From Flagellimonas onchidii (GTDB lineage Bacteria > Bacteroidota > Bacteroidia > Flavobacteriales > Flavobacteriaceae), in contig NZ_SRXX01000005.1 of assembly GCF_004804315.1 (NCBI RefSeq), positions 124,001-188,000 on the forward strand: 64,000 nt of DNA, written 5' to 3'. Shown here piece by piece: positions 1 through 8,039 of the stretch (within the stretch, counting starts at the first letter, position 1; each line of letters starts with the position of its first letter). Below the pieces are notes generated by a model. The model saw only the letters and a list, made by a program, of their open reading frames with translations. It was not told where the DNA came from and made no database searches. Made by a program: the position numbers and the translations under genes.

Positions 1-1220
1 TCTGAGAGTCTTTTTACTTCGTCTTGATTGCTCATTACACGAGTCGCGATGTTTTCCAATTCTTCTTCTTGGGGGTCCAAATGTCCATATTGCGCCATTT
101 GTGACTTGATAAAGCCTTTGGCAAACTCTTTCAACTCGTCTAATTGAACTTGAAGGTCATTTTCTTTGATAATTTTACCTTCTATAAGTTGATAACGAAG
201 TCCTTTTTCAGACTTTTCAAATTCTTCTTTGGCTTCATCATCTGTTAGAGGGTTTTCGCCACTGACTTGAATCCATTTTCTTAAGAATTCTGATGGAAGA
301 TCAAATTTGGTGTCTTCAATCAATCTTTCCGTGATATCGTTCAATAATTTTTGGTCGGATTGTTGCTCAAATTGCTTTTCAGTGTCCTCTTTGATTTTCT
401 CCTGAAGCTCTTTTTCCGATTTTACAGTGTCCTTTCCAAATAATTTATCAAATAACTCTTGGTCGAGAACAGCGGGTTGGCGTTCGTTGATTTCTTCAAT
501 GACAAATGAGACTTCGACATTAAGTTTCTCAGCTTTTTCCCTACTAACTCCCAAGGCACTGGATAACAGGTAATCTTCTTTAAAAAGCCCCTTGGTTTTT
601 AGTTGAACTGAATCACCCACTTTTTTGCCCACAAGGGCATCTAAAGCTTTTTTGCCCTTGATTTTATCAAGTTCAATAGTAGTCTTGTTTTCTATTTCCT
701 CAGCTTCATTTTTGAAAGAACCGGTCAGTTCATCAGACTTGCCAGCTTCAGTTTTTGAAACCAATTTACCGTACTGTTTCTTGATGCGGTCTACTTGCTC
801 ATTGACCATTTTTTTATCAGCAACGATTTTATATTGGGTAACTGCTTTTTTGGTCTTTACCTTGACTTCAAAATTTGGCGCTAATCCCAATTCAAATTCA
901 AAATCGAGACTGTCACCGTCCCAGTCAAAATCTTCCTGTTGTTTTGGAAGTGGATTTCCTAGAACATCCAATTTTTCCTCGGTAAGATATTTGTTAAGGT
1001 TGTCTTGAAGTAATTTGTTTACTTCATCTACTAAAACCGCTTTTCCATACTGTTTTTTGATAAGGCCCATAGGTACATGTCCTTTTCTAAATCCAGGTAT
1101 GTTAGCCTGTCTTCTGTAATCATTCAGAATTTTTTCTACCTTATCTTTATAGTCATCCTTGCTTATGGCAACTTTTACCACTGCATTTAGCTCGTCAATC
1201 TGCTCTTTTGTGATATTCAT
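1..1220 (-). CDS. tig: Trigger factor, C-terminus cut by window edge
   Basis: Ribosome-associated chaperone and peptidyl-prolyl isomerase that binds nascent chains at the exit tunnel. Reading leftwards from an ATG at 1220 the product begins MNITKEQIDELNAVVKVAIS, and the family signature PGFRKGHVP lies near residue 40, where the ribosome-docking tail of trigger factors sits. The frame is open for about 406 codons to the left edge, so only the last few dozen residues of a normal 430-450-residue protein are missing. A purine-rich GGTAGGAG directly precedes the ATG. The middle (from about residue 150) should be the FKBP-like domain, but it is divergent, as is usual in Bacteroidota, and I do not see a canonical FKBP active site. 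Identification rests on the N-terminal signature and overall length. Confidence 0.95.
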   Translation of the reverse strand, partial: MNITKEQIDELNAVVKVAISKDDYKDKVEKILNDYRRQANIPGFRKGHVPMGLIKKQYGKAVLVDEVNKLLQDNLNKYLTEEKLDVLGNPLPKQQEDFDWDGDSLDFEFELGLAPNFEVKVKTKKAVTQYKIVADKKMVNEQVDRIKKQYGKLVSKTEAGKSDELTGSFKNEAEEIENKTTIELDKIKGKKALDALVGKKVGDSVQLKTKGLFKEDYLLSSALGVSREKAEKLNVEVSFVIEEINERQPAVLDQELFDKLFGKDTVKSEKELQEKIKEDTEKQFEQQSDQKLLNDITERLIEDTKFDLPSEFLRKWIQVSGENPLTDDEAKEEFEKSEKGLRYQLIEGKIIKENDLQVQLDELKEFAKGFIKSQMAQYGHLDPQEEELENIATRVMSNQDEVKRLS

Positions 1221-1314
1221 CTCCTACCTTTTTTTGCTATTCAAAAATGGGTGGCAAAAGTAATGCATTTTCTGATTGGTGCCAACTTTTTAAAGTATTG
1301 GTTTCCAAATACAA

Positions 1315-1665
1315 TCAATTCTTTTTATCCTCTTTGAAAATTGAATGTAAAATAGATTGTAAAAAAGATAGTAGTAGGCTGAAAATTATAGCCCACCAAA
1401 TACTGGAAACTTCAAATCCATCAATAAAATTTGCAGCAATCAGTATTATGAGTGCATTGACCACCAAAAGAAATAAACCTAACGTAATGATGGTAATGGG
1501 CAACGTCAGAATAATTAAAAATGGCTTCACCAAAAAGTTAAGCAATGCCAGAACCAAAGCCACTATAATTGCAGTGGTTATACTGTCAACATCAACTCCT
1601 GGCAATACATAGGAAAGAATGATTACAGCTAAAGCATTTAATAATAATCTGATAATTAGTTTCAT
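1315..1665 (-). CDS. Phage-holin-4-like small membrane protein
   Basis: A 116-residue integral inner-membrane protein with about four hydrophobic helices (roughly residues 4-22, 26-48, 52-76, 85-108) and a short lysine-rich tail (FKEDKKN). The pattern and motifs such as NFLVKPFLIILTLP match the Phage_holin_4_2 family (PF04020), common chromosomal proteins whose name is historical; no lysis role is implied. I place the start at the ATG at 1665 (MKLIIRLLLN). A longer reading from 1695 would run through the terminator hairpin of the upstream gene, which argues against it. The cellular role is unknown. It sits between tig and the SGNH lipoprotein on the same strand, with no phage genes nearby. 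Confidence 0.75.
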   Translation of the reverse strand: MKLIIRLLLNALAVIILSYVLPGVDVDSITTAIIVALVLALLNFLVKPFLIILTLPITIITLGLFLLVVNALIILIAANFIDGFEVSSIWWAIIFSLLLSFLQSILHSIFKEDKKN

Positions 1666-1684
1666 CTTCAAAATTGGTTTAAAC

Positions 1685-1710
1685 AAAAAAGGCACCGCTG
1701 AAACGGTGCC
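1685..1710 (-). terminator. Rho-independent terminator of the SGNH lipoprotein gene
   Basis: Arms GGCACCG (1691-1697) and CGGTGCC (1704-1710) pair perfectly around a 6-nt loop. On the minus strand the stem is followed by TTTTTT (1690-1685). It lies about 25 nt past the stop codon of the gene ending at 1736. Confidence 0.9.
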
Positions 1711-1735
1711 TATAAATATAGTGAATTTGAGTTAG

Positions 1736-3259
1736 TTACTCGATGTAAAGCCCTGTGTAGTCAAGTGGATTCACTCCGGGTAGATTGGACCCAAATTTTT
1801 CATTTATGGCCTCGAGAAAAGCATTGGCAAGAATAGCATACCCACGAGGTGCCGGGTGCACGCCATCCAAAGAGAATCCTCCTCCTGTGGCAAAAGTAGA
1901 AGTGACTGTACTGCCATCTGGCAAAGGAAAACCAGAGGTCTTCAATTCACTCAACAATGCATTGGCGTCGACAAAAGCCAAATCAAATTGAGTTGCGAGA
2001 GCTTCTATTGTTGCATTATAAGCTGTAAGGGCATTGCTTATCGCAGTTTGCTCTTCAGGTGTTAATACCCATTTATCCTCTAGGGGAATTGCAACTCCAT
2101 TAATTGATGTTGGATCCTGCGGGTTAGCCAGTGACCCAATAAATGTGCGAGAGGTCAAAACCATTAGGTCTTCTGCGGTAGCTTGCCTCATGTTTATAAG
2201 TGCAGAGTTGATACCGGTCAAATTAGTTAAATCTTCATCAAGAATTACTACGGCATTACTATCTCCAGCGGAAAAGGAAATGGTTCTTTTGGCTATTTCC
2301 ATGTCTGCTTCCTCTTGGGTAATGGCCATCTGACCCACAAGAAAATTCAAGGCACCGGCTACTCCTGCATTGTAAGCCGCATAAGAACCGTTTAAAAGTG
2401 TGGCGGTAGCCTCATCTAGAGGAACCGGGTTATGCGGTACGGTAGTGAAATAAGGAATATCCGTTACATTTGGAATGTTAGCAATGACACCATCTGCTCC
2501 TCCAGCGGTCATGGTTGCAAGGATGCCATTAAGAGCATTTGCAAAAACGTTGGGGTCAGTAATATCGTTTCGCTCGTATGTGGCAGGATTAATGTTTCCT
2601 GTTTGGTCTGTTCCTGAACCTCCATTGGTGGCATACAAAAGGATGTCATTAGAGCCCACCCAGGTCGAAAAGAAGGTAGCTTGTTGAGCTGCTGCATCTC
2701 CGATAACAGTGGCATCTTCGCCCGAAGAGAACCTAACAAAGTATGGGTTGGCAGCTCCCAAAGCCAAAGCGGCCAAACTTCCATATCCCGGAGCTAACAA
2801 TTCATAACTTTTGGCACCAGGAACGCCCATGTTGTTAAATGGTCCGGTAAGTTTGGTGGAAATTTCAGTGGATCCAGTGCCAGCAACAGGAGTTGGGGCA
2901 GGACCATCAGGTAAAAAAGACAAAATCAATCTATTTCCCAAAAGTGGATTTCCCTGCAATGTGGCGCCACCTAGATTATCCGCCATAAAAGGAATTTCAA
3001 AAGCTCCTCCACCTACCAAAGCAAAGTTGGAAGCCAACATATTTGGAAACGAAGCTTCTTGTCCAGCCCTAAACAACGCATTGTCAGAAAAACCTGCCGT
3101 TAGAGAATTTCCTATGGCGACATATTTAGAGAAATTGGCTGTTCCGGCAGTGTAAACCACGGGGTCTGGTTCTGGCGGTGTTACTATTGGAGCTTCATCA
3201 TCTTCACAGGCAATCAAGAATAAGCCTAAGAAGGGGAGCAGAGCATATAACTTTTTCAT
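1736..3259 (-). CDS. SGNH/GDSL-family hydrolase, outer-envelope lipoprotein
   Basis: Predicted lipid-anchored esterase or lipase of the SGNH fold. The N-terminus is a lipoprotein signal ending in the lipobox FLIAC, with Cys18 as the lipidated residue, followed by an acidic/proline linker. SGNH block I is AIGNSLTAG (Ser52 as nucleophile), block III is GSNDILLY, and block V is DGVHPAPRGYAILAN (Asp/His pair) near the C-terminus, so all catalytic blocks are present. At 507 residues it is longer than simple GDSL esterases; the extra length lies between the blocks and may form a lid or binding domain. I chose the ATG at 3259; a TTG two codons upstream is less likely. It is monocistronic: own terminator, own promoter, and an upstream palindrome shared with etfBA, which hints that the substrate is a lipid. 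Substrate not determinable. Confidence 0.85.
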   Translation of the reverse strand: MKKLYALLPFLGLFLIACEDDEAPIVTPPEPDPVVYTAGTANFSKYVAIGNSLTAGFSDNALFRAGQEASFPNMLASNFALVGGGAFEIPFMADNLGGATLQGNPLLGNRLILSFLPDGPAPTPVAGTGSTEISTKLTGPFNNMGVPGAKSYELLAPGYGSLAALALGAANPYFVRFSSGEDATVIGDAAAQQATFFSTWVGSNDILLYATNGGSGTDQTGNINPATYERNDITDPNVFANALNGILATMTAGGADGVIANIPNVTDIPYFTTVPHNPVPLDEATATLLNGSYAAYNAGVAGALNFLVGQMAITQEEADMEIAKRTISFSAGDSNAVVILDEDLTNLTGINSALINMRQATAEDLMVLTSRTFIGSLANPQDPTSINGVAIPLEDKWVLTPEEQTAISNALTAYNATIEALATQFDLAFVDANALLSELKTSGFPLPDGSTVTSTFATGGGFSLDGVHPAPRGYAILANAFLEAINEKFGSNLPGVNPLDYTGLYIE

Positions 3260-3313
3260 ATTCAAATCTGTTTGAGTTAGCGTAAGTTAAATTTATGTTT
3301 AAACCAGTCTTAC

Positions 3314-3344
3314 CAAAACTAGGTGAAATTTGTTATTCAGGCAA
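3314..3344 (-). promoter_or_regulatory. Bacteroidota-type promoter for the SGNH lipoprotein
   Basis: On the minus strand TTG (3344-3342) is followed after 20 nt by TAGTTTTG (3321-3314), a full match to the phylum consensus TTG-N19/20-TAnnTTTG. Transcription would begin near 3308, giving a leader of about 50 nt before the ATG at 3259. Confidence 0.75.
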
Positions 3345-3360
3345 TAAAATGGGCAAAAAA

Positions 3361-3376
3361 ATTATGCATGCATAAT
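3361..3376. promoter_or_regulatory. Operator-like palindrome ATTATGCATGCATAAT (copy 1)
   Basis: A perfect 16-bp palindrome lying 17 nt upstream of the -33 element of the SGNH gene promoter. The identical 16 bp form the core of a 28-bp palindrome between etfB and pdhB at 34257-34284. Intergenic position and exact sharing suggest a binding site for one dimeric regulator; the regulator is not identified in this window. Confidence 0.65.
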
Positions 3377-3391
3377 AAAAGGCAGTAAAAT

Positions 3392-4162
3392 TTATGAATT
3401 TAAAAAGCGTAAGGACTTTTCGGAAAACTGCTTAGGGTTTTCTGCATGCAGCCAATGTCCGGCATTGGAAACAGTTTCAATTTCAGAATTTGGAAAGTGT
3501 TTTTTTATCTCAGAGAAATCATTAGGAAGAATGTATTCTGACCGATCACCACGAAGGAAAAGAGTGGGGCCATCATATTTTTCATTCGAATTGATGTTTT
3601 CTCCAATCTCATCCATTTTGTCTTTCAGAACATCAAAATTGAAACGAAACCCTAGTTTTCCAGGTTCCTCCCAGAAAAGATTTTTTAAAAGAAATTGTCG
3701 AATGCCAAATTCTGGAAGGTATTGGGAAAGTACCGTGTCGGCTTCTTTTCGGCTAGAAATTGAATCAAGGTCCAATTTGCCCAAAGCATCTATTATATAT
3801 TGATGATGTGGCGGGTAGTATTTTGGCGCAATATCGGCCACTAATAGTTTGGAAATTCGGTCAGGGTTGGTGACCGCCAATTGCATTACCGTTTTGCCGC
3901 CCATGGAATGCCCAATAAAATGGGCCCTTTCAATTTGATGATGATCCATATACTGAATGACATCCGAGCTCATGAACCCGTAATCAAAATCATCGGAATG
4001 AAAACTCTTTCCGTGATTACGCTGATCAATCAGATGAACTTGAAAATTGTTTTGGGCGTATTGATTTCCCAAGGATTTCCAGTTGTCGGACATGCCCAAA
4101 AAACCATGTAAAATCAACAAGGGCTGCCCTTCTCCAAGAATCTTTGAATGTAATACTTCCAT
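3392..4162 (-). CDS. Alpha/beta hydrolase (YbfF-like esterase)
   Basis: A 256-residue cytosolic alpha/beta-hydrolase, close to the usual length of the YbfF/esterase branch. The oxyanion motif HGFLG is at 19-23, the nucleophile elbow GHSMGG places Ser86, and the C-terminal NAGHWLHAENP supplies the catalytic His near residue 237. DQRNHGKS near residue 47 is typical of YbfF and MhpC relatives. Its start overlaps the pdxJ stop by one base (TAATG), so translation is coupled and the two genes form an operon. The physiological ester or thioester substrate is unknown; the PdxJ pairing recurs in Flavobacteriaceae by my recollection but does not define a function. Confidence 0.8.
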   Translation of the reverse strand: MEVLHSKILGEGQPLLILHGFLGMSDNWKSLGNQYAQNNFQVHLIDQRNHGKSFHSDDFDYGFMSSDVIQYMDHHQIERAHFIGHSMGGKTVMQLAVTNPDRISKLLVADIAPKYYPPHHQYIIDALGKLDLDSISSRKEADTVLSQYLPEFGIRQFLLKNLFWEEPGKLGFRFNFDVLKDKMDEIGENINSNEKYDGPTLFLRGDRSEYILPNDFSEIKKHFPNSEIETVSNAGHWLHAENPKQFSEKSLRFLNS

Positions 4163-4878
4163 TACGTCAGCCTGTGTAAATACATATTGATAACATTTTC
4201 AAGCCCCAAGTAAATAGATTCGCAGATAAGTGCATGGCCTATGGAAACTTCTAATAGGTTAGGGATGTTTTCTTTAAAAAATTGAATGTTGTCCAGGTTT
4301 AAATCGTGTCCTGCATTAATGCCTAAACCTAATTCATTGGCCTTTTTAGCTGCTTCGGCAAAGGGTTTGATGCTTTCAGATTTATTTCCAAGCGCAAAAT
4401 CATGGGCAAAGCTCTCGGTGTAAAGTTCTATTCGGTCAGTCCCTGTTTCTGCAGCCCCTTCGACCATTTGAACATCGGGGTCCACAAAAATCGATGTCCG
4501 TATGCTATTTTCTTTGAACGTTTGGATTACATCAACCAAAAAGTCCTTGTGCTTTACAGTATTCCAGCCAGCATTTGAGGTAATAGCATCTTCAGCATCA
4601 GGAACCAAAGTGACTTGAGTGGGTTTTATGGCCAAGACAAGGTCGATGAACTTAGGTATTGGATTACCCTCAATATTATACTCGGTGGTAACTACGTTTT
4701 TGAGGTCATATGCATCTTGATATCGTATATGGCGTTCATCGGGTCTTGGATGTATAGTAATGCCTTGGGCACCGAAAGATTCGATATCCTTTGCGGATTT
4801 CACCAAGTTGGGCATATTGCCTCCCCTTGAATTTCTAAGGGTTGCCAGTTTGTTGATATTGACGCTTAGTTTTGTCAT
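4162..4878 (-). CDS. pdxJ: Pyridoxine 5'-phosphate synthase
   Basis: Condenses 1-deoxy-D-xylulose 5-phosphate with 3-amino-2-oxopropyl phosphate to give pyridoxine 5'-phosphate, the last ring-forming step of the DXP-dependent vitamin B6 route; a cytosolic TIM-barrel octamer. The 238-residue length is standard. Visible family motifs are the N-terminal NINKLATLRNSRGG, ITIHPRPDERHIR with His43 and Arg45 in the active site, and GINAGHDLN near residue 190 carrying the second essential His. It is the first gene of a two-gene leftward operon with the alpha/beta hydrolase. PLP made by this route would serve the several PLP enzymes in the window (class V enzyme, MetY, MetZ). Confidence 0.97.
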   Translation of the reverse strand: MTKLSVNINKLATLRNSRGGNMPNLVKSAKDIESFGAQGITIHPRPDERHIRYQDAYDLKNVVTTEYNIEGNPIPKFIDLVLAIKPTQVTLVPDAEDAITSNAGWNTVKHKDFLVDVIQTFKENSIRTSIFVDPDVQMVEGAAETGTDRIELYTESFAHDFALGNKSESIKPFAEAAKKANELGLGINAGHDLNLDNIQFFKENIPNLLEVSIGHALICESIYLGLENVINMYLHRLT

Positions 4879-4963
4879 GTATAGCAGTTTTGAACGTCAA
4901 AAATAAGAATTAGGCACGCCTTTTGCGATTTAAAATTAGTATTTTGCGCTAGAATAAATTGTT

Positions 4964-5620
4964 ATGCAAATCCAAGATCAAATAGTATCTACCGTACCTA
5001 TTTTTGAAGTCTCAGAGACTTTGGAAGAGGTTATCCGATTTTTTGAGGAGACTACTTTTTCCCATGTTGCGGTTACTGAGGATGGGGTTTTCATTGGATT
5101 ACTGTCAGAGAATGATTTGGCATGTTTTGAGCCCAAAAAAAATATTGAAAGCTTCCGCTATGAATTGGAAACCTTTTTTGTGACCAAGGAAACTGCTTGG
5201 TTGGATGTGCTCGAAATGTTCTCTAGGAACGAGGCAAATATTTTACCTGTGCTCGATGATAACCAAATCATCATGGGATATTATGATCTTGAGGATATTG
5301 TCTCTGTTTTTATCGATACACCTTTTTTTAGGGAACCTGGAGGAATCCTTGTGGTTTCCATTGGAATCAAAGACTATTCTTTTAGCGAAATTGCCCAAAT
5401 AGTAGAAAGTAACAATGCCCGTTTGTTGGGAGCTTTTATTACCGATTCACAAAATGATGTAGTGGAAATTACACTTAAAGTTGGCTCCGAAAATTTGAAT
5501 GAAGTGGCCCAGACCTTCAGAAGATATAATTATAATATTGTCTTTGGTAATAGTGATGACCAGTTTTTGGAGGATTTGAAGCAACGATCGGACTATCTGG
5601 AAAAATACCTTAACGTTTAG
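4964..5620 (+). CDS. CBS-pair protein with C-terminal ACT-like region
   Basis: A 218-residue soluble protein. Residues about 1-60 and 65-125 form two CBS repeats (for example TTFSHVAVTEDGVFIGLLSE and NEANILPVLDDNQIIMGYY), which normally bind adenine nucleotides or SAM. Residues about 130-218, starting GGILVVSIGIKDYSFSEIAQ, read like an ACT domain, giving the AcuB-like architecture CBS-CBS-ACT. It is separated by a single base from nadK and opens the forward envelope run, so it may sense nucleotides for NAD kinase or simply be co-transcribed. No catalytic domain is present; the function is inferred to be regulatory. Confidence 0.8.
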   Translation: MQIQDQIVSTVPIFEVSETLEEVIRFFEETTFSHVAVTEDGVFIGLLSENDLACFEPKKNIESFRYELETFFVTKETAWLDVLEMFSRNEANILPVLDDNQIIMGYYDLEDIVSVFIDTPFFREPGGILVVSIGIKDYSFSEIAQIVESNNARLLGAFITDSQNDVVEITLKVGSENLNEVAQTFRRYNYNIVFGNSDDQFLEDLKQRSDYLEKYLNV

Positions 5621-5621
5621 G

Positions 5622-6503
5622 ATGAAAGTAGCGGTTTACGGGCAAAGTTTTCATGAAGAGGACAAGACCTATCTAATTGCATTGTTGGAGGAACTTCAAA
5701 AAATTGAGGCCAACATTTTTTTGGAATTAGGCTTTGATCAGCTTGTCTCTGAACATATCTCGAGTTTCAATTACAGTACTTTTTCCCAAAACTCTGGTTT
5801 GGACTCCTCCTTTGAGATGTTCATCAGTTTTGGGGGGGACGGTACCATGCTACGGGCAGTTACTTATGTAAAAGACTTGGGGATACCCATTGTTGGGGTG
5901 AACACCGGTCGACTTGGTTTTTTGTCAACCTTTAAAAAAGAAGATGTCCGCAAAGTTGTAACCGAATTCACGAAAGGAAATTATACCATTGAGGAACGAA
6001 GTTTGGTAGAAGTGGAATTGCATTCCGAATTAGAAGAAATTGGAGATTTGAATTTTGCCCTCAACGAGATTACGGTCAGCAGAAAAGATACCACCTCGAT
6101 GATTACAGTTGAAACGTATTTGAACGAAGAATATCTTACCTCGTATTGGGCCGATGGTTTAATAGTATCCACTCCAACAGGTTCCACAGGATATTCTTTG
6201 AGTTGTGGAGGACCGGTGATAGAACCTTCGGCAAAATCCTTGGTTTTGACACCTATTGCCCCGCATAACCTTAATGCAAGGCCATTGGTTATTTCCGATA
6301 ATACCAAAATTAGGTTGAAAGTATCTGGTAGGGAAGAAAATCATCTGGTCTCGTTGGATTCAAGAATTGCCAGTATCCCCAATGGGAAGGAAATCAGGGT
6401 ACGAAAATCAGATTTTACCATTAAAATGATCGAATATAAATCAGAAAGCTTCTTGAAAACACTCAGAAACAAGTTGCTTTGGGGCCAAGATAAGCGTAAT
6501 TGA
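5622..6503 (+). CDS. nadK: NAD kinase
   Basis: Phosphorylates NAD+ to NADP+ in the cytosol using ATP or polyphosphate. The 293-residue product carries the diagnostic GGDGT motif (SFGGDGTMLRAV, Asp73 catalytic), followed by GVNTGRLGFLS and the later STPTGSTGYSLSCGGP block that forms the NAD site. Length and motif order are canonical. It starts two bases past the CBS-ACT gene stop. The placement CBS protein - nadK - DUF6089 - uppS - bamA is, as I recall, a conserved Flavobacteriaceae neighbourhood. Confidence 0.97.
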   Translation: MKVAVYGQSFHEEDKTYLIALLEELQKIEANIFLELGFDQLVSEHISSFNYSTFSQNSGLDSSFEMFISFGGDGTMLRAVTYVKDLGIPIVGVNTGRLGFLSTFKKEDVRKVVTEFTKGNYTIEERSLVEVELHSELEEIGDLNFALNEITVSRKDTTSMITVETYLNEEYLTSYWADGLIVSTPTGSTGYSLSCGGPVIEPSAKSLVLTPIAPHNLNARPLVISDNTKIRLKVSGREENHLVSLDSRIASIPNGKEIRVRKSDFTIKMIEYKSESFLKTLRNKLLWGQDKRN

Positions 6504-6613
6504 ACCTATCAAAACAATAAAAGAAGCTAAAAGCTGTTTATCAAAAGAGAACATTCAAACAGTATACCCTATTGACTTTCCTTTACCTCTAATATGTTTA
6601 AGTTTTTGATTGT

Positions 6614-7297
6614 ATGCGGATAGTTTTGGCTATTTTACTCTGTTGTGTGTTCAAGGTCAGTGCTCAAACCTATGAGGTTGGTCTTTTTGCTGGCGGAGCT
6701 AACGTCATAGGAGATGTGGGCAGGACCAATTTTATTTTACCTTCGGGCCCTGCTTTTGGTGGATTGTTTAAATGGAACAAAAGTAAAAGGTACGCCTGGC
6801 GAGCAAGTGTGTTGTACGGAACCTTTACCGCAGATGATACCAAATCAAGTAAATCTTCTAGAAGACAACGCCAATATGTGATCGACAATTCAGTATTGGA
6901 GTTCTCTGCAGGTCTGGAGTTTAACTTTGTGGAATATAATCTTCATAAGCTCGGACCAGCCTTCACTCCCTATCTTTATACAGGATTAACGTACTTCAGG
7001 TACGATTTTAATTATTTTGATGCTCTACAAGTGCAGGATATTAACCAAAAAGAAGGTAGTTTTGCAATTCCAATGACGGTAGGGGCCAAATATCGTTTAA
7101 ATGAATTTTTGATTCTAGGAGCAGAGATTGGGGCCAGATATACCTTTACGGATAATCTGGATGGGAGTAACCCGGAAGGTTCCAATTTTGAAAGCTTCAG
7201 ATTCGGAAATATATTGAGCGATGACTGGTACGTCTTTTCTGGTATTACATTAACGTATACCTTTGGGCGCAAACCTTGCCAGGATTGTTTTCAATAA
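6614..7297 (+). CDS. DUF6089 family outer-membrane barrel-like protein
   Basis: A 227-residue exported protein. Residues 1-17 are a signal peptide ending VSAQ; the mature part alternates aromatic and polar residues in short beta strands (YEVGLFAGGANVIGDVG; YLYTGLTYFRYDF; WYVFSGITLTYTFG), the pattern of a small outer-membrane beta barrel. It ends GRKPCQDCFQ, with a CxxC that could form a disulfide. The family matches DUF6089, found in Bacteroidota and uncharacterised. It has its own 110-nt upstream gap with a weak promoter-like pair (TTG 6573, TATGTTTA 6593-6600), and is followed after one base by uppS. A role in envelope biogenesis is inferred from position only. Confidence 0.8.
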   Translation: MRIVLAILLCCVFKVSAQTYEVGLFAGGANVIGDVGRTNFILPSGPAFGGLFKWNKSKRYAWRASVLYGTFTADDTKSSKSSRRQRQYVIDNSVLEFSAGLEFNFVEYNLHKLGPAFTPYLYTGLTYFRYDFNYFDALQVQDINQKEGSFAIPMTVGAKYRLNEFLILGAEIGARYTFTDNLDGSNPEGSNFESFRFGNILSDDWYVFSGITLTYTFGRKPCQDCFQ

Positions 7298-7298
7298 A

Positions 7299-8039
7299 AT
7301 GCATACACTAGAGGACGTAGACAAAAACAAACTCCCCAAGCACGTAGCCGTGATAATGGACGGTAATGGAAGATGGGCCAAACAAAGGGGGAAACTTCGG
7401 GTTTTTGGCCATGAGAATGGGGTGAAGGCCGTACGCAGCACGGTTGAAAGTTGTGCAAAACTTCAGATAGAGTACCTTACCCTTTACGCTTTTTCTACAG
7501 AAAATTGGAATCGCCCCAAATTGGAGGTAGAAACATTGATGAGGCTTCTGGTGTCCTCTCTTCGAAAGGAATTACAAACATTGACCAAAAACAACATAAG
7601 ACTTTGTACTATTGGGAATATTGATTCCCTTCCTTCAAAAGCACAAAAAGAATTGGCAGAGGTCATTTCTAAAACCGCTGATAACACTGGTATGACCCTT
7701 ACTTTGGCCTTGAGCTACGGTTCTAGGGAAGAATTAAAAACTGCTGTTAAAGAAATCAGTATCAAAGTTAAAAATAGTATAATTGCACCTGAAAATATTG
7801 ACGAAACCGTTATTAATGACCATCTTTACACGCATTTCATGCCAGATGTGGACTTGCTTATCCGAACCAGTGGGGAACAAAGGATAAGCAATTTTTTACT
7901 TTGGCAAATTGCATACGCTGAATTACATTTTATTGATGTATTTTGGCCGGATTTTAGTGAGCATCATTTGGTAGAGGCAATATTAAGTTACCAAAATAGA
8001 GAACGACGATTTGGAAAAACTAGCGAACAACTTAACTAA
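7299..8039 (+). CDS. uppS: Isoprenyl transferase (undecaprenyl diphosphate synthase)
   Basis: A cis-prenyltransferase that extends farnesyl diphosphate with isopentenyl units to make undecaprenyl diphosphate, the carrier for peptidoglycan and surface polysaccharide. From the ATG at 7299 the product has 246 residues, the family norm. The motif HVAVIMDGNGRWAK provides the catalytic Asp21; later blocks include YAFSTENWNRP, DLLIRTSGEQRISNF and the C-terminal YAELHF. An upstream in-frame start at 7263 would overlap the DUF6089 gene and is not needed. Its 3' end overlaps the start of bamA by 29 nt. Confidence 0.97.
   Translation: MHTLEDVDKNKLPKHVAVIMDGNGRWAKQRGKLRVFGHENGVKAVRSTVESCAKLQIEYLTLYAFSTENWNRPKLEVETLMRLLVSSLRKELQTLTKNNIRLCTIGNIDSLPSKAQKELAEVISKTADNTGMTLTLALSYGSREELKTAVKEISIKVKNSIIAPENIDETVINDHLYTHFMPDVDLLIRTSGEQRISNFLLWQIAYAELHFIDVFWPDFSEHHLVEAILSYQNRERRFGKTSEQLN

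Noticed and set aside
1315-1695. Prophage holin
   Set aside because: No phage genes around it; the family is widespread as an ordinary membrane protein.
3443-3450. TGCATGCA inside the alpha/beta hydrolase gene, and again at about 58824 inside metY
   Set aside because: Only the 8-bp centre is shared; the flanking ATTA/TAAT of the operator is missing and both lie inside coding sequence.
6670-7272. Minus-strand frames opposite the DUF6089 gene
   Set aside because: Mirror frames of a real coding region with no ribosome-binding site or motif.
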